Origin: Streptosporangium sandarakinum
GTDB lineage: Bacteria; Actinomycetota; Actinomycetes; Streptosporangiales; Streptosporangiaceae
Assembly: GCF_013409935.1 (NCBI RefSeq)
Contig: NZ_JACCCO010000001.1
Coordinates: 2,046,001 to 2,110,000, forward strand
Direction of reading: 5' to 3'
DNA: 64,000 nt
Made by a program: the position numbers and the translations under genes. Under the pieces are notes generated by a model, which did not search any database, was not told the origin of the DNA, and saw only the letters and a program-made list of their open reading frames with translations. Positions 9,379 to 17,627 of the stretch are shown piece after piece; the stretch's first letter is position 1, and each line of letters starts with the position of its first letter.

Positions 9379-10782
9379 TCAGTGCGCGCCGTTGCCGGGG
9401 CGGCCCCACGGGCCGGTGATCGAGAAGACGTGGCCCGGGGTCTGGATGCAGGCGAACAGGATCCTGCCGTCCTGGCTGAAGGTCGGGCCGGTGAACTCGC
9501 TGTCGTTGAGATCGTTGCGGGCCATCGGGTAGGACTTGCCCTGGTCGGTGACGCCCACCAGGTGCTGGACGCCCTCGCCGTCCTCGGCCAGGATGACCCC
9601 GCCGTACGGCGAGACCGTGATGTTGTCCGGCCCGTCGAAGGCGCCGTCCTCGTCGGGGTCGGTGTTGACGCCGAAGATGGTCTTCAGCGTGACCGTCTGG
9701 CTCTTGGGGTCGTAGAACCACACCTGGCCGTCGTGCTCGTTGAGGCTGCCGTCGCTGTGCCGGGCGAAGCTGGCCACGAAGTACGCGCCGCCGTCGGCCC
9801 ACCAGGCGCCCTCCAGCTTGCGGCTGCGGGTGACCTGGTCGTCGGCGAACTGCTTGCGCGTCGAGACGCTGCGGGCGTCGCGGTCGGGCACCGGGACCCA
9901 CCGGACCCGGTAGCGGGTGCCCGGCCGGGTGGCCTGCGACAGGTCCTGGATGTGCTCGGAGCCGTGGTAGCAGCTCATCGCCTCCAGGGTGCCCGCGGTG
10001 TCGCCGCCCTCACTCTGGGCCAGGGCCTTGAGCGCGCCCTTGCCGCCCCGGAAGCGCGCGGGCGGGGTCCAGCGGTAGTACAGGCCGTTGGGACCGGAGG
10101 CGTCCTCGGTCTCGTAGATCGTGAAGTTCCGCGGATCGACGGCGACGGCCTCGTGCGAGTAGCGGCCGAGGAACTTCAGCGGCACCGGGTTCTGGTTGGC
10201 GTCGCGGTCGAAGGGGTCGACCTCGAAGACGTAGCCGTGGTCCTTCTGGTACTGCCCGCCGGCCCTCTGCTCGGTCTCCTCGCAGGTCAGCCAGGTGTTC
10301 CACGGGGTCTTGCCGCCGGCGCAGTTGTTGTGCGTGCCGGCCAGGCTGACGTACTCCCGGACGCGGTCGCCCCGGACGTCCACGTCGATGTTGGTCGTGC
10401 CGCCGCCGGCGCCCGGGTCGTAGGTGAGGCCGGGCAGGGCCGGCACCCGGTACGGCTCGCCGCCGCCGACCTCGTGGTTGTTCACCAGGGTGGTGCCGCG
10501 GCCGTGGGGGAAGGCTCCGGTGCCGTCGGGGTCGCTGGGCGTCGGCTCACCCGTCTCCAGCCTCGTCACACCGGCCTGAGCGACGATCTTGTAGGAGAAG
10601 CCCGCGGGCAGGGCCAGCAGACCGGCCGGGTCGTCGGCGAGCGGGCCGTACCCCAGCGCGGGCCGCGTCGCCGCGAACGCCGCGGGGCCGGCGATCGCCT
10701 CGATGCTGCCGGCGAACACGATGCCGAGGCCGCCTGCGGCGCTGCTACGAAGGAAGTTGCGGCGGGAAACGGGTGAGGACAC
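9379..10782 (-). CDS. PhoX-family phosphatase, Tat-exported
   Basis: A secreted alkaline-phosphatase-type enzyme of the PhoX/DUF839 family, which is Ca/Fe-dependent. The start is GTG 10782, six bases behind GGAGG, giving an N-terminus SSPVSRRNFLRSSAAGG with a twin-arginine motif and then a hydrophobic stretch ending AFAATRP. A longer frame from 10887 lacks a Tat layout. Family segments: TLVNNHEVGGGE, TWLTCEETE, YSHEAVAVDPR, TIYETEDASGPNGLYYRWTP and DNITVSPYGGVILAEDGEG. 467 residues. No Pho box was recognised upstream, so phosphate control is likely but not seen. Confidence 0.92.
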   Translation of the reverse strand: MSSPVSRRNFLRSSAAGGLGIVFAGSIEAIAGPAAFAATRPALGYGPLADDPAGLLALPAGFSYKIVAQAGVTRLETGEPTPSDPDGTGAFPHGRGTTLVNNHEVGGGEPYRVPALPGLTYDPGAGGGTTNIDVDVRGDRVREYVSLAGTHNNCAGGKTPWNTWLTCEETEQRAGGQYQKDHGYVFEVDPFDRDANQNPVPLKFLGRYSHEAVAVDPRNFTIYETEDASGPNGLYYRWTPPARFRGGKGALKALAQSEGGDTAGTLEAMSCYHGSEHIQDLSQATRPGTRYRVRWVPVPDRDARSVSTRKQFADDQVTRSRKLEGAWWADGGAYFVASFARHSDGSLNEHDGQVWFYDPKSQTVTLKTIFGVNTDPDEDGAFDGPDNITVSPYGGVILAEDGEGVQHLVGVTDQGKSYPMARNDLNDSEFTGPTFSQDGRILFACIQTPGHVFSITGPWGRPGNGAH

Positions 10783-10966
10783 GGATATCGCCTCCAGTTT
10801 GGAACGCTGACACCGATAGACCCAACTATGTGCAGGAAACACCCTTGTTGTCCCATTGTGTTCGCCGGATGAATCCCCGATGAACACTCCGTCCTGTGTA
10901 CGGCCCGCCTCTGTCCGCCTTCGCGCACCGCCGCCCCGGCCCCCGCCCCGGCGGCCGCGGCGGATG

Positions 10967-11440
10967 TCAGGCGGTCTCCACGGGCGTTCGGACGCCCAGC
11001 GCCTCCGCGACCGCGATCGTGTCCAGGTAGAAGGGGCGGATCTCGGTGATCAGGCCGTTCCCGAAGGTGATGAGCTGCATGACCGCCGTGTCGAGGACCC
11101 GGCCGGTGGCGCGCGCCCGCAGCCGGCCGAGGTTGAAGACGGCGACCCTGTCGCCGTCGACCACGTAGCGCTGCTCCATGAATTCCAGCGAGTCCCATGC
11201 CTCGCTCATCGCGGCCATGAACCCTTCGATGCCCTCCGGTCCGCGCCACGTGCCACCGTACGGAAGCCCCTCGGCCTGGTACATGATCACCTCGGGATCG
11301 AGGCAGGCCGCCATCTCCGAGAAGTCCGCCTTACCGGGTCCACCGGCGGCGATGTACCGCGCCTCGGCGGCGTAGAACCGCTCCAGCAGCGCCCGGGCCG
11401 TCCGCCCGCCGCCGTTGTCGTTGTCGTCGTTCAGCGTCAT
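10967..11440 (-). CDS. SnoaL-like / NTF2-fold protein
   Basis: A 157-residue protein from ATG 11440 (MTLNDDNDNGGGRTARALLE). It has the small alpha+beta barrel pattern of SnoaL-like polyketide cyclases and ketosteroid-isomerase relatives: LERFYAAEARYIAAGG, ACLDPEVIMYQAEGLPYGGT, WRGPEGIEGFMAAM, and a closing ITEIRPFYLDTIAVAEAL. Proteins of this fold do many things, so no substrate is proposed. It stands alone between phoX and the NUDIX gene. Confidence 0.8.
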   Translation of the reverse strand: MTLNDDNDNGGGRTARALLERFYAAEARYIAAGGPGKADFSEMAACLDPEVIMYQAEGLPYGGTWRGPEGIEGFMAAMSEAWDSLEFMEQRYVVDGDRVAVFNLGRLRARATGRVLDTAVMQLITFGNGLITEIRPFYLDTIAVAEALGVRTPVETA

Positions 11441-11598
11441 ACGGGCAATCGTGCCGGGCCGGGGACGGCGGGATATGGCGGTGACCGGACCTCGCACTCA
11501 CGAACCGGCGGTCACCCGTACGGGCGCGCCGCCGCGGGCCGGCGACGGCACGCCCCGGGACCGGCCTTTCCGGACGGGGGCGGCCGGTTCCACGTCCC

Positions 11599-12264
11599 CT
11601 AAAGGGGAGGCTCCGGGTGGTGCCAGGGCAGGATCAGCGGCTCCGCCGGGAGGTCGCCGGTCAGCAGCCTGTCGAGCAGACCGGGGAGGCCGGACGGGAT
11701 GACGTGGTCACCGGTCGCCCGCAGTTCGGGAAGCGGCCACCAGCGGAAGGTGTCCAGCAGGGAGCGTTCGAGGTCCTCCATGCCGGAGAGGTCCACCGTC
11801 GGCTCGGGGACGCGCAGCAGGAAGTAGTGATCCCAGGCGTAGAACAGCCGGTCGTCGTTGTCGGCCCAGTGGCCCCGGGAGACGGCGACGACCTGGCCGA
11901 AGTCCTCCGGGGGGACTACCTGGCCCGTCTCCTCGCGCAGCTCGCGGGCGGCGGCCTCGGCCAGTTCCTCGCCGGGGTCGACACCGCCGCCCGGGGTGAA
12001 CCAGGCGAGGCCGGAGTTCTTGACCAGGCCGCGGCCCCGGAACAGCAGGACCCGGTCGTGGCCGTCGAGGAGCAGGACGCGGGCGGAGGGACGCACGACG
12101 ACGCCGGGCAGCGGGTCGCGGGGAACCGCTCCGGGCGCGGAACCGCCGGCCGCCGTTCCGGGGAGGGGGCCGCCGGGCGCCGCGCCGGGACCGCCGGGTG
12201 TCTCTTCGGGCAGGGGACCGCCGGGCACGGCGCCGGGATTCGCTTCGGGCATGGTGGCGAGCAT
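11599..12264 (-). CDS. NUDIX hydrolase with low-complexity N-terminus
   Basis: A 221-residue protein with an intact Nudix box (GGGVDPGEELAEAAARELRE followed by ETG), which binds Mg2+ for hydrolysis of nucleoside diphosphate derivatives. The first ~55 residues are a Gly/Pro/Ala-rich repeat (units like PGGPLPEETPGG and PGGPLPGTAAGG), unlike the normal family start, so the catalytic domain really begins near VVVRPSARVLLLDG. The start at 12264 has GGGAGGG eight bases upstream; ATG 12252 is the alternative. The substrate cannot be told from sequence. Confidence 0.88.
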   Translation of the reverse strand: MLATMPEANPGAVPGGPLPEETPGGPGAAPGGPLPGTAAGGSAPGAVPRDPLPGVVVRPSARVLLLDGHDRVLLFRGRGLVKNSGLAWFTPGGGVDPGEELAEAAARELREETGQVVPPEDFGQVVAVSRGHWADNDDRLFYAWDHYFLLRVPEPTVDLSGMEDLERSLLDTFRWWPLPELRATGDHVIPSGLPGLLDRLLTGDLPAEPLILPWHHPEPPL

Positions 12265-12330
12265 AGGAGGCCGCCCTCCCTTTCCGCGATCTTCAGCGCC
12301 TCCGGCCCGGCCGGCGTCGGCCCGTCGCCG

Positions 12331-13130
12331 TCAGCGGACCAGGCGGAAGAACGCGCGGACCTCTTCGACGAACAGTCCGGGCTGCTCCATCGCGGCGAAG
12401 TGGCCGCCTCGGTCCGGTTCGCCCCAGTGCCGGATGTCGGTGAAGCGTCTGGCGGCCCATCGCCGTGAGGGCCGCGGGTTCTCCTTCGGGAAGATCGAGC
12501 ATCCGGCCGGCACCGCCACGGTGTCGGTCACCTCGTCCGTGAAGACGCGCCGGATCCGCTCGAAGCTCTCCCAGTAAAGCCGCGCCGCGGAGGCCCCGGT
12601 TCCCGGCAGCCAGTAGAACATGAGGTTGTCGATCAACTCGATCCACGCCGCGGCGATCCGCTCGACGTCCCAGCCCCGGCCGGCCGGTTTGTCACTGAAG
12701 CCGTAGCCGGGCGGTGACGGGCACACGACGTGGAAGGCGTCGCGGGCGTCGCCACCGTGGGCCGGCGGATCGGTCAGCGGGCCGATCACCTTCAGGAACT
12801 CCACGACGGAGCCGGGCCAGCCGTGCGTGAGGACGACCGGCAACGCGTCGTCGTACGGCGAGCGGACGTGGAGGAAGTGGACGCCGAGCCCGGCGATCAC
12901 GGTACGGAAATGCGGCAGGGCGTTCAGACGCCTCTCGGTGACCCGCCAGTCGTACTCTCCGGCCCAGTAGCGGCACAGGTCCCGCAGGTAGCCGAGGGGA
13001 ACGCCCTGCGACCAGTCGTCGACGGTCTCCTTCTCCGGCCATCTGGTGCGCGTCAGGCGCTCGCGCAGGTCGCGCAGGTCGGACTCGGGGATGTCGAGGC
13101 GGAACGGGGTCGCCGGTGGGCGGGGGTCAC
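12331..13130 (-). pseudogene. Epoxide hydrolase (EHN + alpha/beta hydrolase), internally deleted
   Basis: A remnant of a microsomal-type epoxide hydrolase. The EHN N-terminal domain (PFRLDIPESDLRDLRERLTR), the oxyanion HGWPGS and PSPPGYGFSDKP segments and the C-terminal His region (GGHFAAMEQPGLF) are intact. At 12630-12640 the reading jumps from AAWIELI directly to DNLMFYWLPGTGASAARLYW. Family members carry about 100 residues there, including the catalytic Asp of the GGDWG motif, so the nucleophile is gone. No ATG/GTG/TTG exists in frame upstream. The natural start is GTG 13130, overlapping the MFS stop as GTGA, but it is one base out of frame. Both defects point to a pseudogene, though the frame stays open to its end. 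Confidence 0.75.
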
Positions 13131-14515
13131 GTTCGTGAACGCGCGAGAAGAGGGGGAAGCGCGGTGGCCGCGGCCAGACCGGCCGCCAGGGGAAGGACCG
13201 CGATGAGGAGGGCGGCCCTCAGCTCCAGGGCCGCTCCGAGCACGGCGATGCCCGTGGGCGCCGCCAGGATCGCGGTGCCGGAGGCGAGCGCGCCGTACGC
13301 CGCCGACCTGGCCGCCGTGAGACCGGGGACGCCGACGAGCCTGGCGAGCGTGACCGGGTAGAGCGGCGCGACGCCGAGCCCGGCCAGCGTGAGCCCCGCG
13401 GCGACCGGGGCGGGAGCACCGGGCAGCGCGACGAGGAGCGTTCCGGCGGCGGCGAGCCCGCACCCCACGGGGATGACCGGGAACCCCCGGCCGACCAGCC
13501 TCGCCGCCGCCAGACGGCCCGCCGCCATCCCGACGAGGAACGCCGTGGCCGCCGCGGCGGACCCGCCGTCGGACAGCCCTGTGTCCCGCAACCGCGCCGT
13601 GGCCCAGATCGTGAAGCAGAACTCGATGGACACGGCGGCCACGATCGCCGCCCACGCACCCGCGGTCCGTCGCGTCCGGCCGCGCGTCCCCGCGTCCGCC
13701 GCCGGAGCCGGCGCACCGGACGGGTCTTTCCCCGCCGGGGACGTGTCACCTGACCGGTCTTCCCCGGCCGGGGACGTGTCACCGGGCCGGTCGACCACGG
13801 AGAAGGGCGCCGGAGTGGAGCCTTCGGCGTCCACTGGGGACGCCGCACGCGGGCGGGTGTCGGCCGCGAGGAAGAGCAGCGGCGGAACGGCCAGCAGGAG
13901 GGCGAGCCGTCCGTCGGCCCCGGCGGTCTCCAGAGCGCCGATGGCGGGCGGGCCGAGCATCGCGCTGACGCTCCCGACGGCGTTGGCGCGGGCCAGGCCG
14001 GCGGCCGCGCCCGGACCGCGGAGCAGGGCCGGGGTCACCAGGACGATGCCGGCCGCGCCCAGCCCCAGCAGCAGCGCCCCGGCCGCCGCGACGGCCGCGG
14101 CCGCTCCGGTCGCCAGGAGGACGGCTCCGGCGGCGGTGACGAGGGCCGCGGCGAAGAGGGCCGGCCGGCTGCCGGAGCGCAGGAGCATGCTCCCGGCGGC
14201 CCCGACGGCGAGCAGGCCGGCTCCGAAGGACGACGCCAGCCACGCCAGGTTCTCCGGCGGAGTGCCCAGATCACCGGCGAGCAGCACCAGGCACGCGCCG
14301 AGACTGTTGACGCTGAAACCCAGCGCCGCCTGCGCGACTCCGACCTGCCGGGTCACGCTCCGCTCCCCCGCCGGGACCCGCCGGCCCGTCCGCCGCTCTC
14401 CGGTCCCGGAAGCACCGGCCCCGCCCTTCCGGGTCTCCCGCGCCGCTCCGGCCGCCGAGGGCCCGGCGCCGGGACGCCCCGTGCCGTCCGGACCGGCCGG
14501 CTCGTTCCCGCTCAC
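13127..14515 (-). CDS. MFS transporter
   Basis: A 462-residue major-facilitator-type membrane protein with about twelve hydrophobic segments in two bundles. They are separated by a hydrophilic loop (~residues 225-275) containing a near-repeat (GDTSPAGED / GDTSPAGKD). The N-terminal ~55 residues are a Gly/Arg-rich cytoplasmic extension. The GTG start at 14515 overlaps the stop of the upstream HAD remnant (GTGA), and its own stop overlaps the GTG of the epoxide hydrolase remnant, so all three were once translationally coupled. It is the only intact member left. The substrate is unknown. Confidence 0.85.
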   Translation of the reverse strand: MSGNEPAGPDGTGRPGAGPSAAGAARETRKGGAGASGTGERRTGRRVPAGERSVTRQVGVAQAALGFSVNSLGACLVLLAGDLGTPPENLAWLASSFGAGLLAVGAAGSMLLRSGSRPALFAAALVTAAGAVLLATGAAAAVAAAGALLLGLGAAGIVLVTPALLRGPGAAAGLARANAVGSVSAMLGPPAIGALETAGADGRLALLLAVPPLLFLAADTRPRAASPVDAEGSTPAPFSVVDRPGDTSPAGEDRSGDTSPAGKDPSGAPAPAADAGTRGRTRRTAGAWAAIVAAVSIEFCFTIWATARLRDTGLSDGGSAAAATAFLVGMAAGRLAAARLVGRGFPVIPVGCGLAAAGTLLVALPGAPAPVAAGLTLAGLGVAPLYPVTLARLVGVPGLTAARSAAYGALASGTAILAAPTGIAVLGAALELRAALLIAVLPLAAGLAAATALPPLLARSRT

Positions 14516-14841
14516 AGCGCCGCCGGCAGAAGCGCCTGGCCGCGCCGGGCCGCCGGCAACCGGATGACGGCGTTCAGGTGCGAAGCGGGATCACCCGCCT
14601 GTCCCTCGACGGTGCCGTCGCCGAACGACGGCAGATAGACCTGGTGGCCGACGGCGGCGTCGTCCAGTCCGGGCAGCAGCAGGCGCACGGTGCGATCCGC
14701 CGGATCGCCGTGGGCGTGCGCGAGCACCGCCTCGGCGGGCACGCCGTACTCGCGCGCCCAGGTCCTCCAGGCTCGCTCGACCAGGGTGCCGTCCATGTCC
14801 AGGAGCACCGTCCCGACCGTCCGCAGGTCCAACCGCGGCAT
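14512..14841 (-). pseudogene. HAD phosphatase, N-terminal stub
   Basis: 109 residues starting MPRLDLRTVGTVLLDMDGTL. The nucleophile motif DMDGTLV is present, but the next residues run straight into ERAWRTWAREYGV, where HAD sugar phosphatases have DS plus several residues: a small in-frame deletion. After LLPGLDDAAVG the sequence stops resembling HAD, and everything downstream (core motifs II-IV) is absent. The ATG at 14841 has a good AAGGGGG site. The gene leads the MFS operon and diverges from the ROK regulator. I read it as a decayed gene, although a stable short product cannot be excluded. Confidence 0.65.
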
Positions 14842-14858
14842 GGGCCCTACCCCCTTCC

Positions 14859-14883
14859 TATAAACTCGCCTCACGAGAATAAA
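14859..14883. promoter_or_regulatory. Candidate ROK operator between divergent genes
   Basis: An imperfect palindrome with arms TATAAACTCG and CGAGAATAAA around CCTCA, in the 52-bp gap between the HAD remnant and the ROK regulator. Its T/A-rich outer halves and CTCG/CGAG core resemble ROK-family operators. The assignment is inferred from position and symmetry. Confidence 0.45.
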
Positions 14884-14893
14884 GGGGGAGACA

Positions 14894-16102
14894 GTGTCGA
14901 CCGCAAGCCCCGCGAGCCGATCTCTTTCGTTCCGCACCCGCGACTCCCGCTGGCGCGGCGCGCTGGCCGTACTCCAGGAGATGCGGCGCGAGCCCGGTGT
15001 CACCCGGGCCGCCGTGGCACAGCGGCTCGGCCTGAGCAGCGGCTCGGCCACCGAGATCACCGCCAGGCTGCGCGAACTCGCGCTGCTCGCCGAGACGCCC
15101 GCCGCGGCGTCGGGGCGCGGCCGGCCGACCACCGTGCTCGGCCCGCACCCGGACGGCCCCGTCGTCGTCGCGGTGGACCTGCGGCAGGAGGACTACCGAT
15201 GCGCCGTCGCGGCGCTCGACGGCAGACCCGAGGTGCTGGAGGCCGAGGCCCACGCCGACCGCGCCGCCGGCCGCGCCGTCGGCACGGTCGCGCGGGCGGT
15301 GCGCCACGCCTGCGACCGCTACGGCGACCGCGTCCGGTTCGTCTCGGTGGCGGTCGCCGCGACCGTGCGGCACGGGAGGATCGCACAGTCCGCGGCCCTC
15401 GGCTGGGACGCCGTGGACCTTGGCGCCCTCGCCCCGCACCCGGGCGTGCCGCTGCTGGTCGGCAACGACGCGACGCTCGCCGGCGTCGCGGAGTCCCGGT
15501 ACGGCGCCGCCGCCGGCACCGCCGTGGCCCTGCACGTCACGATCGAGGTGGGTGTCGGCGGCACATTGATCGTCGACGGCCGCCCCGTCGAGGGGATGAC
15601 GGGCGCCGGCGGCGAGTTCGGTCACCTCCCGTTCGGCGACCGGGGGCTGCGCTGCCCGTGCGGAGCCCGGGGCTGCTGGGACCTCGCCGTCGACGGCCGG
15701 GCCATCGCCCGCCACCTGGGCGACCCCCCGCCCCGCGACCCGCGCACCTACGCCCGGACGGCTCTGGACAGGATGGCGGAGGACGCCGCCGTCCGGTCCG
15801 CGGTGAACCGTGTCGCGGGTGACTTCGCCTCCGGCCTGGCCGGGCTGGTCAACGCCCTCGACCCCGGCGTCGTCACGCTCGGCGGTCTCGCGGAGCCGCT
15901 CCGGGCGGCGGCCGCGCCGAGGTTCGCCGCCGCCCTGCGGGACGGGCTCATGAGGTTCCGCCGAGCGGATCCGCCACCCGTGGTCGCCGCCGCTCTCGGT
16001 GAGGACGGCGCGCTGCACGGGGCCGCGGCCGTCGCGCTGGACCGATTCCTCACCGAGGAGGGCCTGGCCGCGTGGGCGTCCGCACGCGCCGGCCGCGGGT
16101 GA
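14894..16102 (+). CDS. ROK-family transcriptional regulator
   Basis: A 402-residue ROK protein. The N-terminal winged helix (ALAVLQEMRREPGVTRAAVA and QRLGLSSGSATEIT, ~residues 20-70) is followed by a sugar-kinase-like ASKHA domain with the glucokinase-type EFGHLPFGDRG segment and the zinc-binding CPCGARGCWD motif. The DNA-binding domain marks it as a repressor of the NagC/XylR type and not a kinase. The GTG start at 14894 follows GGGGGAG. It diverges from the HAD-MFS-epoxide hydrolase operon, its most likely target, with a palindrome in between. The effector sugar is unknown. Confidence 0.92.
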   Translation: MSTASPASRSLSFRTRDSRWRGALAVLQEMRREPGVTRAAVAQRLGLSSGSATEITARLRELALLAETPAAASGRGRPTTVLGPHPDGPVVVAVDLRQEDYRCAVAALDGRPEVLEAEAHADRAAGRAVGTVARAVRHACDRYGDRVRFVSVAVAATVRHGRIAQSAALGWDAVDLGALAPHPGVPLLVGNDATLAGVAESRYGAAAGTAVALHVTIEVGVGGTLIVDGRPVEGMTGAGGEFGHLPFGDRGLRCPCGARGCWDLAVDGRAIARHLGDPPPRDPRTYARTALDRMAEDAAVRSAVNRVAGDFASGLAGLVNALDPGVVTLGGLAEPLRAAAAPRFAAALRDGLMRFRRADPPPVVAAALGEDGALHGAAAVALDRFLTEEGLAAWASARAGRG

Positions 16103-16203
16103 GGCCGGTGGCCGCGGGACCGGCCGGGGTGGTGCCAGGACCACCCCGGGGTCTCCACTCCGCGCCAGTGCGCGGCGGATGCCGCGCCGGTTGGGTCGAC
16201 GGT

Positions 16204-16905
16204 ATGACAACGACCTCGTTCGACTTCCCGGGCCGCTGGGTGGAGGGTGCCGGGCTCGTCCTCGGGCCTTCCCTGATGCTCGCCGGCGTGCTGCTCCGCG
16301 CCGGCTTCGACGGCTTCTTCCCAGAGCAGCTCGCGGCGTTCGCCGAGAATCCCGTCCTGATGACCGCCTCCTACGGCGCCTTCGCCGTGGGGAACGTCCT
16401 GCTGTGGCCCGCCGTCATCGCGCTGGTCCGGCGGGTGTGGGCGGTACGGCCGCGGTGGGCGCTGTGGGGCGGCGTGATGGTCATGTCCGGCCTGCTCGCC
16501 CGCTCCTTCCACTCCGGGGTCAGCCACCTGGCCTTCCAGCTCGTCGACGTCCAGGGGATCGGGGCGGCCCAGAGGGCGGTGGCCGACTCCTACGGCGCCT
16601 TCCACCCGTTCCACCCGCTGTCTCCCGCGATCTTCTTCGGCTGGATCGTGCTGGCCGTCGGGGCGTGGCGGGCGGGTGTGCTCGGGATCGCCAGGTCCGT
16701 CGCCCTGGCCTTGACGAGCGCGCTGCCGATCGGCGTGCTGAAGGGGACGGGGCCGATGTCGGTGGTCGCCGTCCTCGGCCTGTGCGCGGCGCTGGTACCG
16801 CTGGGGATCGGCGTCCTGCGGAACGGCCCCGCACCCAGGTGGTGGGCCTACCCGCTGGCGCTGGGGGTGGGCGCCGCCGCCGTTCTCCTCGGCATGGCCG
16901 GTTGA
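16204..16905 (+). CDS. Multi-pass membrane protein of unknown function
   Basis: A 233-residue hydrophobic protein with about six membrane spans (for example VLGPSLMLAGVLLRAGF, AFAVGNVLLWPAVIALV, MSVVAVLGLCAALVPLGIGV). The start is ATG 16204 (MTTTSFDFPGRW); the longer frame from 16072 adds Arg/Pro-rich sequence with no supporting ribosome site. A conserved-looking HSGVSHLAFQ segment sits in the middle. I do not recognise the family. Confidence 0.75.
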   Translation: MTTTSFDFPGRWVEGAGLVLGPSLMLAGVLLRAGFDGFFPEQLAAFAENPVLMTASYGAFAVGNVLLWPAVIALVRRVWAVRPRWALWGGVMVMSGLLARSFHSGVSHLAFQLVDVQGIGAAQRAVADSYGAFHPFHPLSPAIFFGWIVLAVGAWRAGVLGIARSVALALTSALPIGVLKGTGPMSVVAVLGLCAALVPLGIGVLRNGPAPRWWAYPLALGVGAAAVLLGMAG

Positions 16906-17012
16906 CGCCACCTCTTAGCGCCGAATGATGGTATTGCCGATTTATGGGGTTACGTGGCCGGTCATCCGGCATGGAGCGGGTAAGGAGGGGTGGCCGGAGG
17001 AAGGGGGACCCG

Positions 17013-17357
17013 ATGAGCGAGCAGGACGACCGGAGAGAGCGCCTGGAGAAGATCGCGCACGAGCACGTGGAACACCTGTCGGGCGAGACCGCGCTGGGTC
17101 ACACCGACCCGGCGGCGCGAGGAGAACGCGTCACCGAGGAGACTCCGGGCGCGACGGGGGGCGGCGAGGGCCAGGTCCAGGGCATCGGCGACATGGCGGG
17201 GACCGGCACCCGCGCTCCCCTGGGCGATGAGAGCACCGGGGGAGAGGCCGCCCGCGAGGCGATCGGCGCCGAACCCGGCGAGTCCGGCGAGGTCGAGGAC
17301 CGCAGCACCGGGGAGGCGTCCCGGGAAGAGGTGACCGGAGACCAGGGCGGCGGCTGA
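17013..17357 (+). CDS. Small hydrophilic, probably disordered protein
   Basis: 114 residues starting MSEQDDRRERLEKIAHEHVE at ATG 17013, behind GGAGGAAGGGGG. Almost every residue is charged, Gly, Thr or Ser; no hydrophobic core, Cys or Trp. The N-terminal ~25 residues could form a helix; the rest, rich in GE/EE pairs, looks disordered. No assigned function. It is followed by a strong terminator shared with the convergent HigA-like gene. Confidence 0.65.
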   Translation: MSEQDDRRERLEKIAHEHVEHLSGETALGHTDPAARGERVTEETPGATGGGEGQVQGIGDMAGTGTRAPLGDESTGGEAAREAIGAEPGESGEVEDRSTGEASREEVTGDQGGG

Positions 17358-17408
17358 CGGGCCGGGCACGTCGGCGGATCGTCCGCCGGGCGAGAAGCGG
17401 CGACCATG

Positions 17409-17448
17409 GTCACGGCCGCGGCGCCAGGACGGCGTCCGCGGCCGTGAC
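17409..17448. terminator. Strong bidirectional hairpin
   Basis: Arms 17409-17421 (GTCACGGCCGCGG) and 17436-17448 are perfectly complementary, and the inner CGCC/GGCG extends the stem. It lies between the convergent small hydrophilic protein and HigA-like gene. The rest of the 270-bp gap (17358-17627) shows no gene. Confidence 0.75.
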
Positions 17449-17627
17449 GGCGGGGCCGGAGCGACGGTGTCGATCGCGGCGGTACCGGCCGGGCCCCGAG
17501 ACGGGCATGATCTTCGACGCCCGAACCGCCACGGGCGTGGTCCCGGCATCCGGTTCGCCAGGGCGTGGTTCCCGGCACAGCGCTCCGGTCCGCGTGGCGA
17601 ACCGCAGCCACCGAGACCCGAGGATCG

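Noticed and set aside
10783-10860. Pho box upstream of the PhoX gene
   Set aside because: No pair of GTTCACC-like repeats at the right spacing; phosphate control is only a family expectation.
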